From NCBI RefSeq assembly GCF_033296635.1, contig NW_026944032.1:186001-250000 (forward strand): a stretch of 64,000 bases of DNA. Direction: 5' to 3'. The notes beneath the pieces are model-generated. The model was not told the origin of the DNA and made no database searches. It saw nothing but the letters and a program-made list of their open reading frames with translations. Positions 34,701 to 43,996 of this stretch are shown piece by piece; positions within the stretch are counted from its first letter, which is position 1; the number at the start of each line of letters is the position of its first letter. A program made the translations under genes and the position numbers. Source of the DNA: Dichotomopilus funicola. Lineage: Eukaryota; Ascomycota; Sordariomycetes; Sordariales; Chaetomiaceae.

Positions 34701-36133
34701 ATGGCAAAATCACGCGCAAGGTCGTCAAGCAGCCCGTCATGACCAACGTGTACGGGGTGACGTTTATGGGCGCCAAGAAGCAGCTGCAGCGGCAGTTGGA
34801 AGACCTGTACCCCACGCTGGCGACCGACACCAACACCCCCTGGGGCATCTTCTCGACCTACCTGGCCGGCAAGGTGTTCCTGGCCATGTCGACCATGTTC
34901 CGCGGCGCCCACGACATCCAGCACTGGCTCGGCGAGATCGGCGGGCGGGTGTGCCGCGCCATCACGCAGGAACAGCTCGACCGCATCATCGACGCGCTGG
35001 GCGACGACGCGCGTTTCGGCAAGTCGCGTAAAACCTACGTCAGGAGGGTCGCGCTCAAAAACCCCGACAGGGCGGCCGAGAAGGAGCTGCAGGCCCAGTT
35101 CCGGAACACCGTCGTCTGGACCACCCCGCTGCGCATGCCCGTCGTCCAGCCCTACCGCAAGAGCGGCACCCGCCTGGTGTCGACCTGCCTGCAGGATCTG
35201 GTCCTGAGCAACGTCGACCGCGACGACCCGGTCAACCGCCGCAAGCAGCTCCAGGCCTTCCCCCCCAACTTCATCCACTCCCTCGACGCAAGCCACATGA
35301 TGCTGTCGGCCCTCGAGTGCAGCGCCGCCGGCCTCACCTTTGCCGCCGTGCACGACTCGTTCTGGACCCACGCCGGCGACATCGACCGCATGAACACGGT
35401 GCTCCGCGACTGCTTCATCCGCATCCACAAGGAGGACGTCATCGGCCGCCTCAAGGCCGAGTTCGAAGCCCGGTACCGCGGCGCCATCTACCGCGCAAGC
35501 GTCGCCGCCAAGTCCCCAACGGGCCGCCTCATCACCGAGCACCGCAAGCTCAACAAGAAGACGGCGCGCGAAGAGCTCATCGACGAGCGCTGCCGGCAGA
35601 AACTCCTGAGCTCGGACGACCCGGAGGAGGTCAAGAAGGGGAAAGCCATGGTCACGCCCGCCAGCATCTTTGACGCGCACGCCACGCCGGACATGCTTCT
35701 TAACGAGGTGCAGCCGAGCGATTTGTTGGCTGATGCCGATGCCGAGACGCTGGGTGCAGCCATCGACGCCGATATGGACGGCGAGATGGATATTGAGAGC
35801 GACGCGGACCACGAAGATGGCGATGGCATGACGGCGTCAGCAGACGAGAATGAAGACGGGGCCACCGACGCTGATGCCGAGGCTGACGCCGAAGCCGAAG
35901 CCGATACTGAAACCTCAGCGGAAGCCGGCGCCGAAGCAGAAGCCGACCAAACCAAAGCAGACGGCGACATACGCAAGAGTTCCGACTACTTCTCAACAAT
36001 GCTCGACAAGAAGAAATCTCCCAAGACCGTCCGGAAGCTCGAACTGTGGATGCCCATGACCTTCCCGGAGATCCCGGCCAAGGGCGACTTTGACGTGACT
36101 AAGCTTAAGGAGAGCAAGTACTTTTTCTCTTAG
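31751..36133 (+). CDS. RPO41: Mitochondrial DNA-directed RNA polymerase (RPO41, Neurospora cyt-5 type)
   Basis: A single uninterrupted frame of 1460 residues. The start at 31751 gives MLVRRTAIRQPVPARCLVSSRP, a strong mitochondrial presequence. The ORF remains open upstream to 31622, but that extension has no such character. A PPR-like N-terminal region is followed by the T7-type polymerase core. Motif A is DGTCNGLQHYAAL (about 923), motif B is VMTNVYGVTFMG (about 994), and motif C is HDSFWTH (about 1200). FPPNFIHSLDASHMM lies between B and C. A DRDGDRDGDRDG repeat (about 311-322) lies in the N-terminal region. After the core comes an Asp/Glu/Ala tail of about 75 residues and then a conserved end SSDYFSTMLDKKKSPKTV. 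It transcribes the mitochondrial genome. Confidence 0.97.
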   Translation: MLVRRTAIRQPVPARCLVSSRPLLGSASSRCSVALLAESRRVLTTSNGGPRPGRKTAPPKGPDSFERNIATSAGSPQVTGHDVPFRGLPAGLARSAYRSGDDAPKQPLYLLRPFAPTDPLVLQAQKSAPPRQRVNPNGIPGDYDEMVAVFEACLQVGRLDRASLVLARLNRINLVDPEQVIKLHNQYLKARIAQLSEEPENKELGDGLHKWFEKQIRSPELPLKPITVAYMLKATLLASEGPRRKVLLQRYIELLEKNSHSELVDLGNVLSDEDLAALSADFPSLDVVATEEDYDAGPVEEPDLGDRDGDRDGDRDGPIPGLDGLKAGDQQVRTPEVLSTPQKGLGLKSLKTALSLLSELPPGLNIASLSNSQRREVQARLERDCVDAALARWRDENEALMKMGLNSQLSDPSLNSKLFQWHQALEARLTHEQEQVDVSENLAKKTDTDIDRCIYGPHLLQAPASRLAAVTILSMLSTIAMNGGEKGVPVAGLVQNLAKIAEEDIRTYIMTKNLRSSKLMARWQRSARRRIRYNRRTPPSTVPLTTPPDTAAAAKKSGLDIEPPETNETRWPITIRTKVGAVLLSALIETAKVVAVGQHPETKERITQLQAAFTHAVQLKRGRKTGVILPNRHLVDLMKREPRGEALARHLPMVVEPEPWTKFDKGGFVSSITPMIRLKNNEIDQRIYAEAAIDRGDMEQMMRGLDVLGKTAWKINHSVFNVMLEAWNTGEEFANLPALNPQIPIPPEPDSTDDPMKKRHWLKAVKAAESEKIGLHSVRCFMNFQLEIARAFRDQTFYFPHNIDFRGRAYPMPTYLNHMGADHMRGLLLFANGKPLGEAGLKWLKVHLSNVYGFDKASLKEREDFAVEHMEDIFDAADNPLTGKKWWLEAEDPWQCLATCFELKAALTSPDPAAYVCHLPVHQDGTCNGLQHYAALGGDTWGATQVNLLPGDRPADVYAAVAELVQKGIEKDKAAGHQLAAFLDGKITRKVVKQPVMTNVYGVTFMGAKKQLQRQLEDLYPTLATDTNTPWGIFSTYLAGKVFLAMSTMFRGAHDIQHWLGEIGGRVCRAITQEQLDRIIDALGDDARFGKSRKTYVRRVALKNPDRAAEKELQAQFRNTVVWTTPLRMPVVQPYRKSGTRLVSTCLQDLVLSNVDRDDPVNRRKQLQAFPPNFIHSLDASHMMLSALECSAAGLTFAAVHDSFWTHAGDIDRMNTVLRDCFIRIHKEDVIGRLKAEFEARYRGAIYRASVAAKSPTGRLITEHRKLNKKTAREELIDERCRQKLLSSDDPEEVKKGKAMVTPASIFDAHATPDMLLNEVQPSDLLADADAETLGAAIDADMDGEMDIESDADHEDGDGMTASADENEDGATDADAEADAEAEADTETSAEAGAEAEADQTKADGDIRKSSDYFSTMLDKKKSPKTVRKLELWMPMTFPEIPAKGDFDVTKLKESKYFFS

Positions 36134-38115
36134 TGCTGTGTTTGCGCTCTTGCAGGTCGTTCAGCCTGCTTGTGTCTAACCACCCCCCTATATCTGTTGT
36201 TTTGTCTTGTATGTATGTACCATGAACAGGGGGGAAAAAGAAAGAAGGAAGGGGAAGAGCGGCTGCATTCTCACCCGGTGTTGTGGGGCTGTTTTTGTTT
36301 TTGTTTTGTTATTATGATGATCTCCATACCCCGGAGACAGGCGTTTGGCTATTTCGGTAGCGGTTCCTCTTTTTTACTTTCGACTTACATTTTTTTGGCA
36401 TGATCACATCACATCACCGGCGGGGCGTTTGTGACGAAAAGATGAGACGCGCGCTGCGGGGGGTGGATTGGGCGGGTTGATGGGTGGGTGGTGGTTGGGG
36501 GATGGATGGTTTAGGGGGATGGATGCATTGCATGTGTATATGTACAGTACGTTAGATGAAACGATGAGAGGCAGGCCTGGGGTTGGGGCTTGTTGGTGTA
36601 TCAAGATAAGATAAAAAGAGGAGAGAAAGAGAGAGAGATATAGATCGAGATGAATTATGAGTTGAAGATGGGTGTGTCTTGTTTGTGTGTGGTGTACGAC
36701 ATACGGCCTTGTGGGACACTATGAAATGGGGTGTTACCGGTTGTGTTGTGGCTTCCCTGAGAATGTGAACGTACGTACAGCTGACCAGAAGAAAGGACAA
36801 ATAACCCGGATGAACCTCGGACTTTTTGCTGGTTATGTAGTTTGCCTCAGATAAATAAACATTACGGATACGACATTACGAATTAACATCTCGGTATTTT
36901 CATCGGCATCTTCAACACACCCCAAAACTTCCCTTCAAACCACCGATCCGATCTTACCTTCAACATCCAACGGCACTTCAAATCCCCCACAACCCCGATC
37001 TTGGCATGAACAACAACAGCAACCATGCCGAGAGTTGTGCCAACCGGATAAACTTCATTTCTTGTTTCTTGTCCTTTCTCTGCCCTTCGCTTACCGTTTG
37101 CATTATACGAACTCCCAACTCCCTTCTTGTGTACCAAGTATTGTGGTACAGCGTGTCCGTCGTGGCGTCCTGCAAGGGACGGAAGAGAGTTTCGCTTGGC
37201 GGGCTGGGAGGTGAACTTACCCGGTTGATGGGTAATGTAACCGGTGTGAATGGGGTGTGCTATTTTTGGTTTTGGGGGAAGGGGAGATTTGGTGGTCTGG
37301 GGCGTGATAGGCGCGCGGAAATATAATATAGGAAGCATCCGTACACGTGTAGGGGTTCTGGGGGCAAGGGGCATATCTGGCCGGATGGTCGGGGAGAATT
37401 GGTTCTCGGTGGGAATGGCAGGGGAGATATTGACCGCGTGAGAGAAGCAGGATAAACAATTGGCCTCGCGGAAGGATACGGATTTTCCTCCCTTTTTTTT
37501 TTCTTAGCAACCTGCAAGCCAACCTGCAAGCCACATACGCGCCAAGCAACCCAAGAAAAAAAAAGTTATAGTTTTTCCGCAACCGCCCAGGTTTTCGGAA
37601 CCTGATATTCCTTTCCTCTTTTTCTTTCCCTTTCCTTTCGTCGTACTGCACACGATAACCTATCAGCCATCCATCCAGCCAAGCCTCTGGGCCAACGTCA
37701 AAGCTGAAAAGGGCATTCGTGGCTGGTCGGGCTGGGTTGGCTTTTTTTCGGGGTGCAACTGTGCAAGGTCAGAGTTTGTCCGTGTCAAGCGTAAGACGGG
37801 TAAAAGAGAGGTGTTGGTGATGGGGGAAGATTGAACGAAAGGAGGGTTGACGGAGGAGGTTGTCCGTCGGATGGCTCGGCGATGTGGGCGGTGAGTTTTG
37901 TTGGAGCGGATGGTTGGGTTTGGGGGGAAGAGGGTGAGAAGGAGGTTGTGAGAGAGGTATTTGAAGGGGAGGTTTTCTCTCTGGGTTGAGATGGTTGTTG
38001 GTGGTTTGTAGATTAAGTTGGATCTTATTTTCACTAACTTAGTTGTCACACTTTAGTTGAATCACTCACTTACATACATTGATCATTTGAGTCTCCACAG
38101 ACAGCCAACCTCACA
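36134..38115. other. Intergenic region RPO41/secreted protein
   Basis: About 2 kb. Small frames on both strands lack conserved features. It contains AG-rich tracts (36615-36640) and T tracts (36290-36312, 37490-37504). No gene, RNA or repeat is convincingly seen. Confidence 0.55.
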
Positions 38116-38899
38116 ATGCAACTCACCCTCAAAAACACCCTCCTTTTCCTCGGTCTGCTCGGCCTCAGGTAAGTATTGTACCCTCCAAGGAACCCCGTTA
38201 CTCACCCTAACTGTCCCAGCTCAGCAGCCCCCGCCCCCGAGCCAGCCATCACGAACCAGGCCACCTACACCGTCGGCCCCGTCCCGACCGGCCTCCCCAA
38301 GACATGCTCCAAGTATCTCGAGGACCCCAAGTTGTGCTACACCGCCACGACCACTGAGACCGTTGCTCCTTGTATGTCCTTCTGTCCCTTGATTACGCCA
38401 TGCTGGTTGAGTCCCGGGGTTTGTGGACTCGCGGAGATCTCGAGCAGTCATGCAGGTTGTTGACGAGTAGGACAACTGACTTAACTGTGTTGATTACGTA
38501 AAGCAATCTGCCCCATGATCAAGTGTGTCGAGCCGACGGGCCATGTTGTTTGCCCGCCGTACATCAAGGTGACCACCGTCGAGGTGCCGTGCAGGTAGGT
38601 CTCTTACTGAAAAGAAGACTCAACTCCTAATCAATCATCGCTCCTTGATCCTAAATACCTTACTCGGGCAAGGCCCATCACCCTTTTCCCAACCTACCAC
38701 TACATCTTCTTCACACCGTAGCTAACAACTCGCCAGCACCGATTGCTGCCCCAAAACCCCCACCGCCACAGTCACCGCAACCGCAGACTGCCCGGGCTGT
38801 ACAGCCGAGTGTGTTGTGCCGACGACAACGGTGACGGCTACTACGGGAGTGTGTGGGGGGGTTACGGTGGGGCCGCTTCCTAGTGCTACGACGCATTAG
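38116..38899 (+). CDS. Small secreted cysteine-rich protein
   Basis: Four exons (38116-38168, 38220-38371, 38504-38594, 38737-38899; introns 51, 132 and 142 bp) join in frame to 152 residues. The N-terminus MQLTLKNTLLFLGLLGL followed by SSAAPAPEP is a good signal peptide and cleavage region. The mature part has 12 cysteines, including a vicinal pair (TDCCPK), and Thr/Val-rich stretches (TATVTATADCPGC, VPTTTVTATTGVC) likely to be O-mannosylated. No family was recognised. It belongs to the broad class of small secreted cysteine-rich fungal proteins. No GPI signal is seen. The coherence of three joins plus even cysteine count supports that the model is real. Confidence 0.75.
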
Positions 38900-39207
38900 G
38901 GACGACACATTTGAGGACGACGCATCAGCTTTATGAGTGCGGTGTGGTGTGGAAGGGGCTTGGGGGTTATGGTGGGGTGTTCTGTATATATGTTGACTGC
39001 TGAAGTTGTGAAAATGAGGGCAGAAAATTGGAGAATTTTGATATAACTCGGTTTAATCTTATTGTCTGATCTCCATGCTCTACACGATGTAAACATGTAC
39101 ATCTCAAACAGGTAGGAAATGGAGAACGTTGATAGAACTTGATTTGGTCTATTTGTTTGGTCTTCATACTCTACACCATGCAACATGTATTTACCATGTA
39201 AACACAT
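38900..39207. other. Convergent 3' intergenic region
   Basis: About 308 bp between the secreted protein and the tRNA-binding protein. Two roughly 40-bp segments near 39025-39075 and 39113-39185 share ordered words (for example ggagaa, ttgata, ttggt, tctac and catg), suggesting a weak old duplication. Confidence 0.35.
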
Positions 39208-40467
39208 CTACCGCACCTGCGCCCCCGTCAGCGAAGCGACCTTGCACACCCCCCCACTAGCAGTCACCAACTTGCCCAGCCCACTCTTCCCCTCCAACGC
39301 CTCAACCACCCCAGCATCAAACGCCACCTCCAGCCCCTCCGTCGTAGTAAACCCCGGCTGAAACGTCTCCCAAATCTTCTTCTTCGGGTTCAACACCTTC
39401 TCCGGCTCCCCCTGCCATCCCTCAAAGTACACCCTCTCGCCCGCCTTGGCATCCGCCGGCGGGTTAACCAATTCCACAGGCCCCTTATGATCGTCCACCT
39501 CCCCCTCCTTAATCCGCGGCGACGCAGCCAGCACCATAGCCGACGACTTGATCCCGCGCATCTTAACCGGCTTCAGGTTACACACAACCACCACCTTGCG
39601 GCCTTGCATCTCCTCCAGCGGCACCAATCCGTTCAGTCCAGAGCACACGGTGCGCACGACCTGGCCTTCGTGCTCCGTCGTGTCGTCCGTGCCGGCCGGG
39701 TCGCCCATGGCGATGGTCGAGACGTAGAGGGAGTCCGCTTCCGGGTGCTTGATCGCCTTCAGGATGTGTCCGACGCGGAGGTCGATCAGGCATGGGGAGA
39801 GAACCACGGGCGCCGGGGGAGCGGCGGGTTGCTTGGGGGCGCGTTCTTTTTTCTCTTTTTTGGGTTTCTTGCCCGCACCGCCTTCGCCGCCTGCCACGGC
39901 CGCGACGACTTTGTCTTTGGTCTCGGCGGCTTTGTCGGCGACAGCAGCAGCGGCGTCCTTTGTCCGGTCGACGAGGGTCTTGTTCTCTCCTCCAGCAGCA
40001 CCGCCCGCACCCGCAGCGCCGGCACCTGCGGCAGCAGCCGCCGCAGCCGCAGCCTTCTCCTTCTTCAACCGTTCCTTCTCCGCCTTTGCATCCACGATCG
40101 GCTTCACCCACAAAATCTCCTCCACATCCACCTGCACCTTCTCCCCCTCCGCCAGCTTCAAACCACCCTCATACACGGGACTATTCTGCACAAAATCGAC
40201 CAACCTCACAATATTCGGGCGTCCCCTCTCCCCCGTGCGTTCTTCCGCCGTCCATGTCTTGACCAACGGGGCTAGGGCTTTGTACAGGGCGATGTCGGCC
40301 TCGCTGGGCTTGGTGCCGAGCGCGGTGGTGCGTGTTGCGAGGTCGGTATTGAGGGCGTCGAGGTCGCTGGGGGAGGGGGATTGCAGGGTGGTGGTGGCTT
40401 TGGTGAGCCAGGTTTGGATCTCGGTGGTTTCGGAGGGGGTGTAGGTTTGGGTGGTGAGGGAGGCCAT
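39208..40467 (-). CDS. ARC1: Arc1/AIMP1-type tRNA-binding cofactor of aminoacyl-tRNA synthetases
   Basis: Intronless frame, 419 residues from MASLTTQTYTP. The N-terminal 125 residues look like the GST-like helical domain by which Arc1 binds Glu- and Met-tRNA synthetases in yeast. A K/A/G-rich linker follows (residues 130-215, with runs of alanine and KKPKKEKKERAPK). The C-terminal 224-419 is an EMAPII-type tRNA-binding OB domain: SPCLIDLRVGHILKAIKHPE, then VRTVCSGLNGLVPLEEM, NLKPVKMRGIKS and ASGGVCKV. Its role is to deliver tRNA to the synthetases in the cytosol. The in-frame ATG 27 codons upstream is less likely because the extra residues lack conservation character. Confidence 0.9.
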   Translation of the reverse strand: MASLTTQTYTPSETTEIQTWLTKATTTLQSPSPSDLDALNTDLATRTTALGTKPSEADIALYKALAPLVKTWTAEERTGERGRPNIVRLVDFVQNSPVYEGGLKLAEGEKVQVDVEEILWVKPIVDAKAEKERLKKEKAAAAAAAAAGAGAAGAGGAAGGENKTLVDRTKDAAAAVADKAAETKDKVVAAVAGGEGGAGKKPKKEKKERAPKQPAAPPAPVVLSPCLIDLRVGHILKAIKHPEADSLYVSTIAMGDPAGTDDTTEHEGQVVRTVCSGLNGLVPLEEMQGRKVVVVCNLKPVKMRGIKSSAMVLAASPRIKEGEVDDHKGPVELVNPPADAKAGERVYFEGWQGEPEKVLNPKKKIWETFQPGFTTTEGLEVAFDAGVVEALEGKSGLGKLVTASGGVCKVASLTGAQVR

Positions 40468-41149
40468 GATGATGGGTTTTGTGTGGTGGGAGTGTTGTTG
40501 AAGATGGGGTCGGAATCGAGTTTGAATTGCGGTTGTTGGGAATCGCACGAGACGCGCGAGGGAGATGCTTCGCAGGACGGGGGCCCGGCGCGCCGCAACT
40601 CGGAGGAAAGACAGTTTGGGAGGTTCTGTCGCAGGAGGGAATGCGACTGGGAAAGTTGACGTGAAGGTGAGCTTTCGCCGGTCGTGTGTGTGTTGAGCTT
40701 GGAGGGGTGGTGGGGTAAATTGACGAACAATTTTGGTTGGAAAAAAAGGCGGGGCAACTGCTGAGTCAAACGAGGGGCATTTTCCTCTCCTGGAAATCAG
40801 GGCAGAAACAAAAGTGGAGCACGAGTGTGGGCCTTAGCACGGAATTTTAATGGGTTTTGCCCCTGGCCCGTGACTGCGCGGGTCTTTGACGCGTCGTCGA
40901 TTGTCTCCTGTGGCCCCCCGTCGCGTGGATCGCGTTACATTCGCCTCGGTTTCTGTCCGTCCACCCAACACCATCTTGGAGTGCACCCGTTGTGCTCGAT
41001 TCTTGACAACACTCAATTCTTACAATTGGCCTTTTCGTGCCAAATTAAATAATTTCTAATTTCTCCCCGGTGAATCTAAACGTTCTGTCCAATCTGCGCG
41101 GAGTCAAACCTCCCTAATTTCAGCTCAAGGGAGACTCCGTTTGCCCAGC
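40468..41149. promoter_or_regulatory. Divergent 5' region of ARC1 and LSH
   Basis: 682 bp between two divergent starts, with ordinary base content and no gene. Promoters of both are expected here. Confidence 0.45.
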
Positions 41150-43932
41150 ATGCCATATGCATTGTCCTCTTCCTCCGGCGACTCCCTCTCCCGACTGCCC
41201 ACAAGCACCCCCTCCTCACCACCCCCAACCGCCCCCGGAAGCCCACCAAACAGGGCTGCAAACAACGACGACAAACCCAAGATGAGCTACACCAAACTCC
41301 GCGAGGAACAGATCCTCGCCGCCGAAGAAGAAAAAGCCCGACTCGAAAACAACCAAGCCGAAGACAAACGGCGCAAAAAGGGCCGCAACAAGAAGCACGG
41401 CGACCTCAGCAAGAAAGAGCGCGAGGCCAAAGCCAAAGACCTCGACCAGCTGCTGGCGCAGAGCGCGGCGTTCAGCAGTATCCTGACCAACAAGACCAAA
41501 GTGCTGGGGCGGGTGGGCACGAGCTTGGATGGCAAGACGATTGGCGAGCATGACTTGACGATGGCGACGCAGCCAAAGTGTTTGGTGGGCGGGACGATGC
41601 GGGATTATCAGCTCGAGGGGCTGACGTGGATGTATGAGATTTGTATTCAGGGGATGAGTGGGATTTTGGCGGATGAGATGGGGTTGGGTAGGTTTTTCTC
41701 CTTTTCCTTTTTTTTGTCACTACCTTAAGATTCAAGCTAACGGCCCAGGCAAAACGGTGCAAACCATCTCCCTCATCGCGCTCCTCCGCGAACAGGAAAA
41801 CTACCTCGGCCCGCACCTCATCGTGGCCCCGCTGAGCACGCTGTCAAACTGGATGGACGAGTTCCGCCAATGGGTCCCGTCCATCCCCGTGGTCATGTAC
41901 CACGGCACACCCCAACAGCGCAGCGACATCTTCCGCACGCAAATCACGCGCCATCTGCAGGGCGGGCGGCCGACGGATAAGTTCCCGGTGGTGTGCACGA
42001 GCTACGAGATGGTGCTGAAGGACCGCGCGGCGCTGTCCAAGATCAACTGGGAGTTTATTATTATCGACGAGGGCCACCGGATGAAGAATTTCGATTCAAA
42101 ACTCTTCCGCGAGCTCAAGTCGTTCACCTCGGCCACGCGCCTGCTGATCACGGGTACCCCGCTGCAGAACAACCTCAAAGAGCTGTGGTCGCTGCTCAAC
42201 TTTTTACTGCCCAAGATCTTCCGCGACTGGGAGGCGTTTGAGAGCTGGTTTGATTTCAGCGATTTAGAGGACGAAGAAGGCACCGAGGAGTTCATCGCCG
42301 ACAAGACGAAGCAAGAGCTAGTCAAGAAGATGCATGTCGTGTTGCAACCGCTGCTGCTGCGCCGGGTGAAAGCGGATGTGGCCAAGTACCTGCCCAAGAA
42401 GCGCGAGTATGTGTTGTATGCGCCGATGACTAAGGAGCAGACGGATCTGTATAATGTCATTAATGACAAGAATATCGATACGCGGGCGTATCTGGAGAAT
42501 AAGGTGGTTGAGCGGCTCACGAAGCCGTCGCCTAGTCGGAGCACGCGGTCGTCGAGGTCGAGCAGTGCCAGGGCGCCTGAGACTAAGAGGGTTGCGGCTG
42601 AGAAGGCGTCTGCGGTACCAGACAAAGCTATCCCTTCCAAGTCGAAAAGTGCAGCACCGGTAAAGAACGCATTCAGTCTGATGATGGGCAAGCCGCCTCC
42701 GCGCGGTCGGTCCAAGGTGGCCGAGCCGAAGGAACAAGAGGTCGTGGAACCGAAAAAGGGGGCTAAAAGAAAAAGCCCAGCGGCCGAGTCGCCGGCGCCG
42801 AAGAGCAGCAAGTCTAGCCGACAGTCGACTCCGGCCAGCGCGCGGGGCCGACCGAGGGGGCGCAAGTCGTATGCTGAGGCGGATTCGGACGATGATTTGC
42901 TGGATGACGACGAGTTTGAGGCCAAGCTGGCGGAAGAGTTGGATGGGGAGGTTAAGGTGGAGGAGGTGGTTACGAGTCAGGAGGACTTTGAGCGGGCGCA
43001 GACTCTTGAGGTTGCTAGTATGTTTTTTTCCCTTCTTTTGCTTCTCTTGTTGGCTGAGAAACACTAACAAGGTAGAACGCGAAATCTCCAACAAGAAACT
43101 GGGCAACCCCCTGCTGCAGCTCCGCCTCGTCTGCAACAGCCCGCACAACTTCTACAACCCCTGGGCCAGCGACACCGCACAGCCCATCGACGAGAGCATC
43201 GTGACCTCGTCAGGCAAGATGCTACTACTGGACCGACTCCTACCAGCCCTCTTCCAGCGCGGCCACAAAGTCCTCATCTTCTCCCAGTTCAAAACCCAGC
43301 TCGACATCATCGAAGACTACTGCACCGGCCTCCGCCACTGGCCCATCTGCCGCATCGACGGCGGCGTCGCCCAAGACGACCGGCGCGAGCAAATCCACGA
43401 GTTCAACACCAACCCCGACCGCAAGCTCTTCCTCCTGTCAACCCGCGCCGGCGGGCAGGGCATCAACCTCGCGAGCGCCGACACCGTGATCCTCTTCGAC
43501 AGCGACTGGAACCCGCAGCAGGACCTGCAAGCCCAAGACCGGGCGCACCGCATCGGACAGACACGGCCGGTGGTGGTCTACCGGCTGGCTACCAAGGGCA
43601 CAGTCGAGGAGGAACTACTGATGAGTGCGGATGCGAAGCGGCGGTTGGAGAAGCTGGTGATTAAAAAGGGGGGGTTCCGCACGATGGGGCAGAAGATGGA
43701 TATGCGGGAGGAGGATCTGGACCGGGAGACGCTCAAGGCTTTACTGCTGAAAGATGGGCAGGTGTATAACTTGTCCGGGGAGGAAAAGGAGGTGCTGAGT
43801 GAGCGGGACTTGGGGGTGTTGTGTGATCGGAGTGATGAGGCGTATGAGCGGGCGGCTGTGGGAGAGGGGAATGCCGATGGGTATACTGTTATTGAGACGG
43901 GGGCGGGGGGTATTACCCGCAAGGGGAAGTAA
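41150..43932 (+). CDS. SNF2-family chromatin remodeller, LSH/HELLS/DDM1 (MUS-30) type
   Basis: Three exons (41150-41687, 41749-43017, 43076-43932; introns 61 and 58 bp) give 887 residues. An N-terminal coiled, K/E-rich segment (KLREEQILAAEEEKARLENNQ) precedes helicase lobe 1: RDYQLEGLTWMYEI, Walker A GLGKT (split by intron 1), APLSTLSNW, and DEGH at about 284. A basic S/K/P-rich insert of about 160 residues with an acidic end separates the lobes. Lobe 2 has ISNKKLGNPLLQLRLVCNSPH, STRAGGQGINL (about 723) and DRAHRIGQTRPVVVYRL. The DEGH box and N-terminal region match the Lsh subgroup rather than ISWI or INO80. Lsh/DDM1 proteins remodel nucleosomes and support DNA methylation and genome stability; Neurospora mus-30 mutants are damage sensitive. 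Confidence 0.92.
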
Positions 43933-43996
43933 CAGACAAACGCCACTATCACGAGCACTAATATATATCCTCCTAGGCTAGGTCTCCAATACAGAT

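Noticed and set aside
33296..35812. Minus-strand frame of 838 residues opposite RPO41
   Set aside because: It is an antisense shadow of a strongly GC-biased polymerase gene; the plus-strand protein has all polymerase motifs.
39025..39185. Two similar segments near the end of the secreted-protein gene
   Set aside because: Similarity is patchy and low; reported only as a weak note, not as a repeat family.
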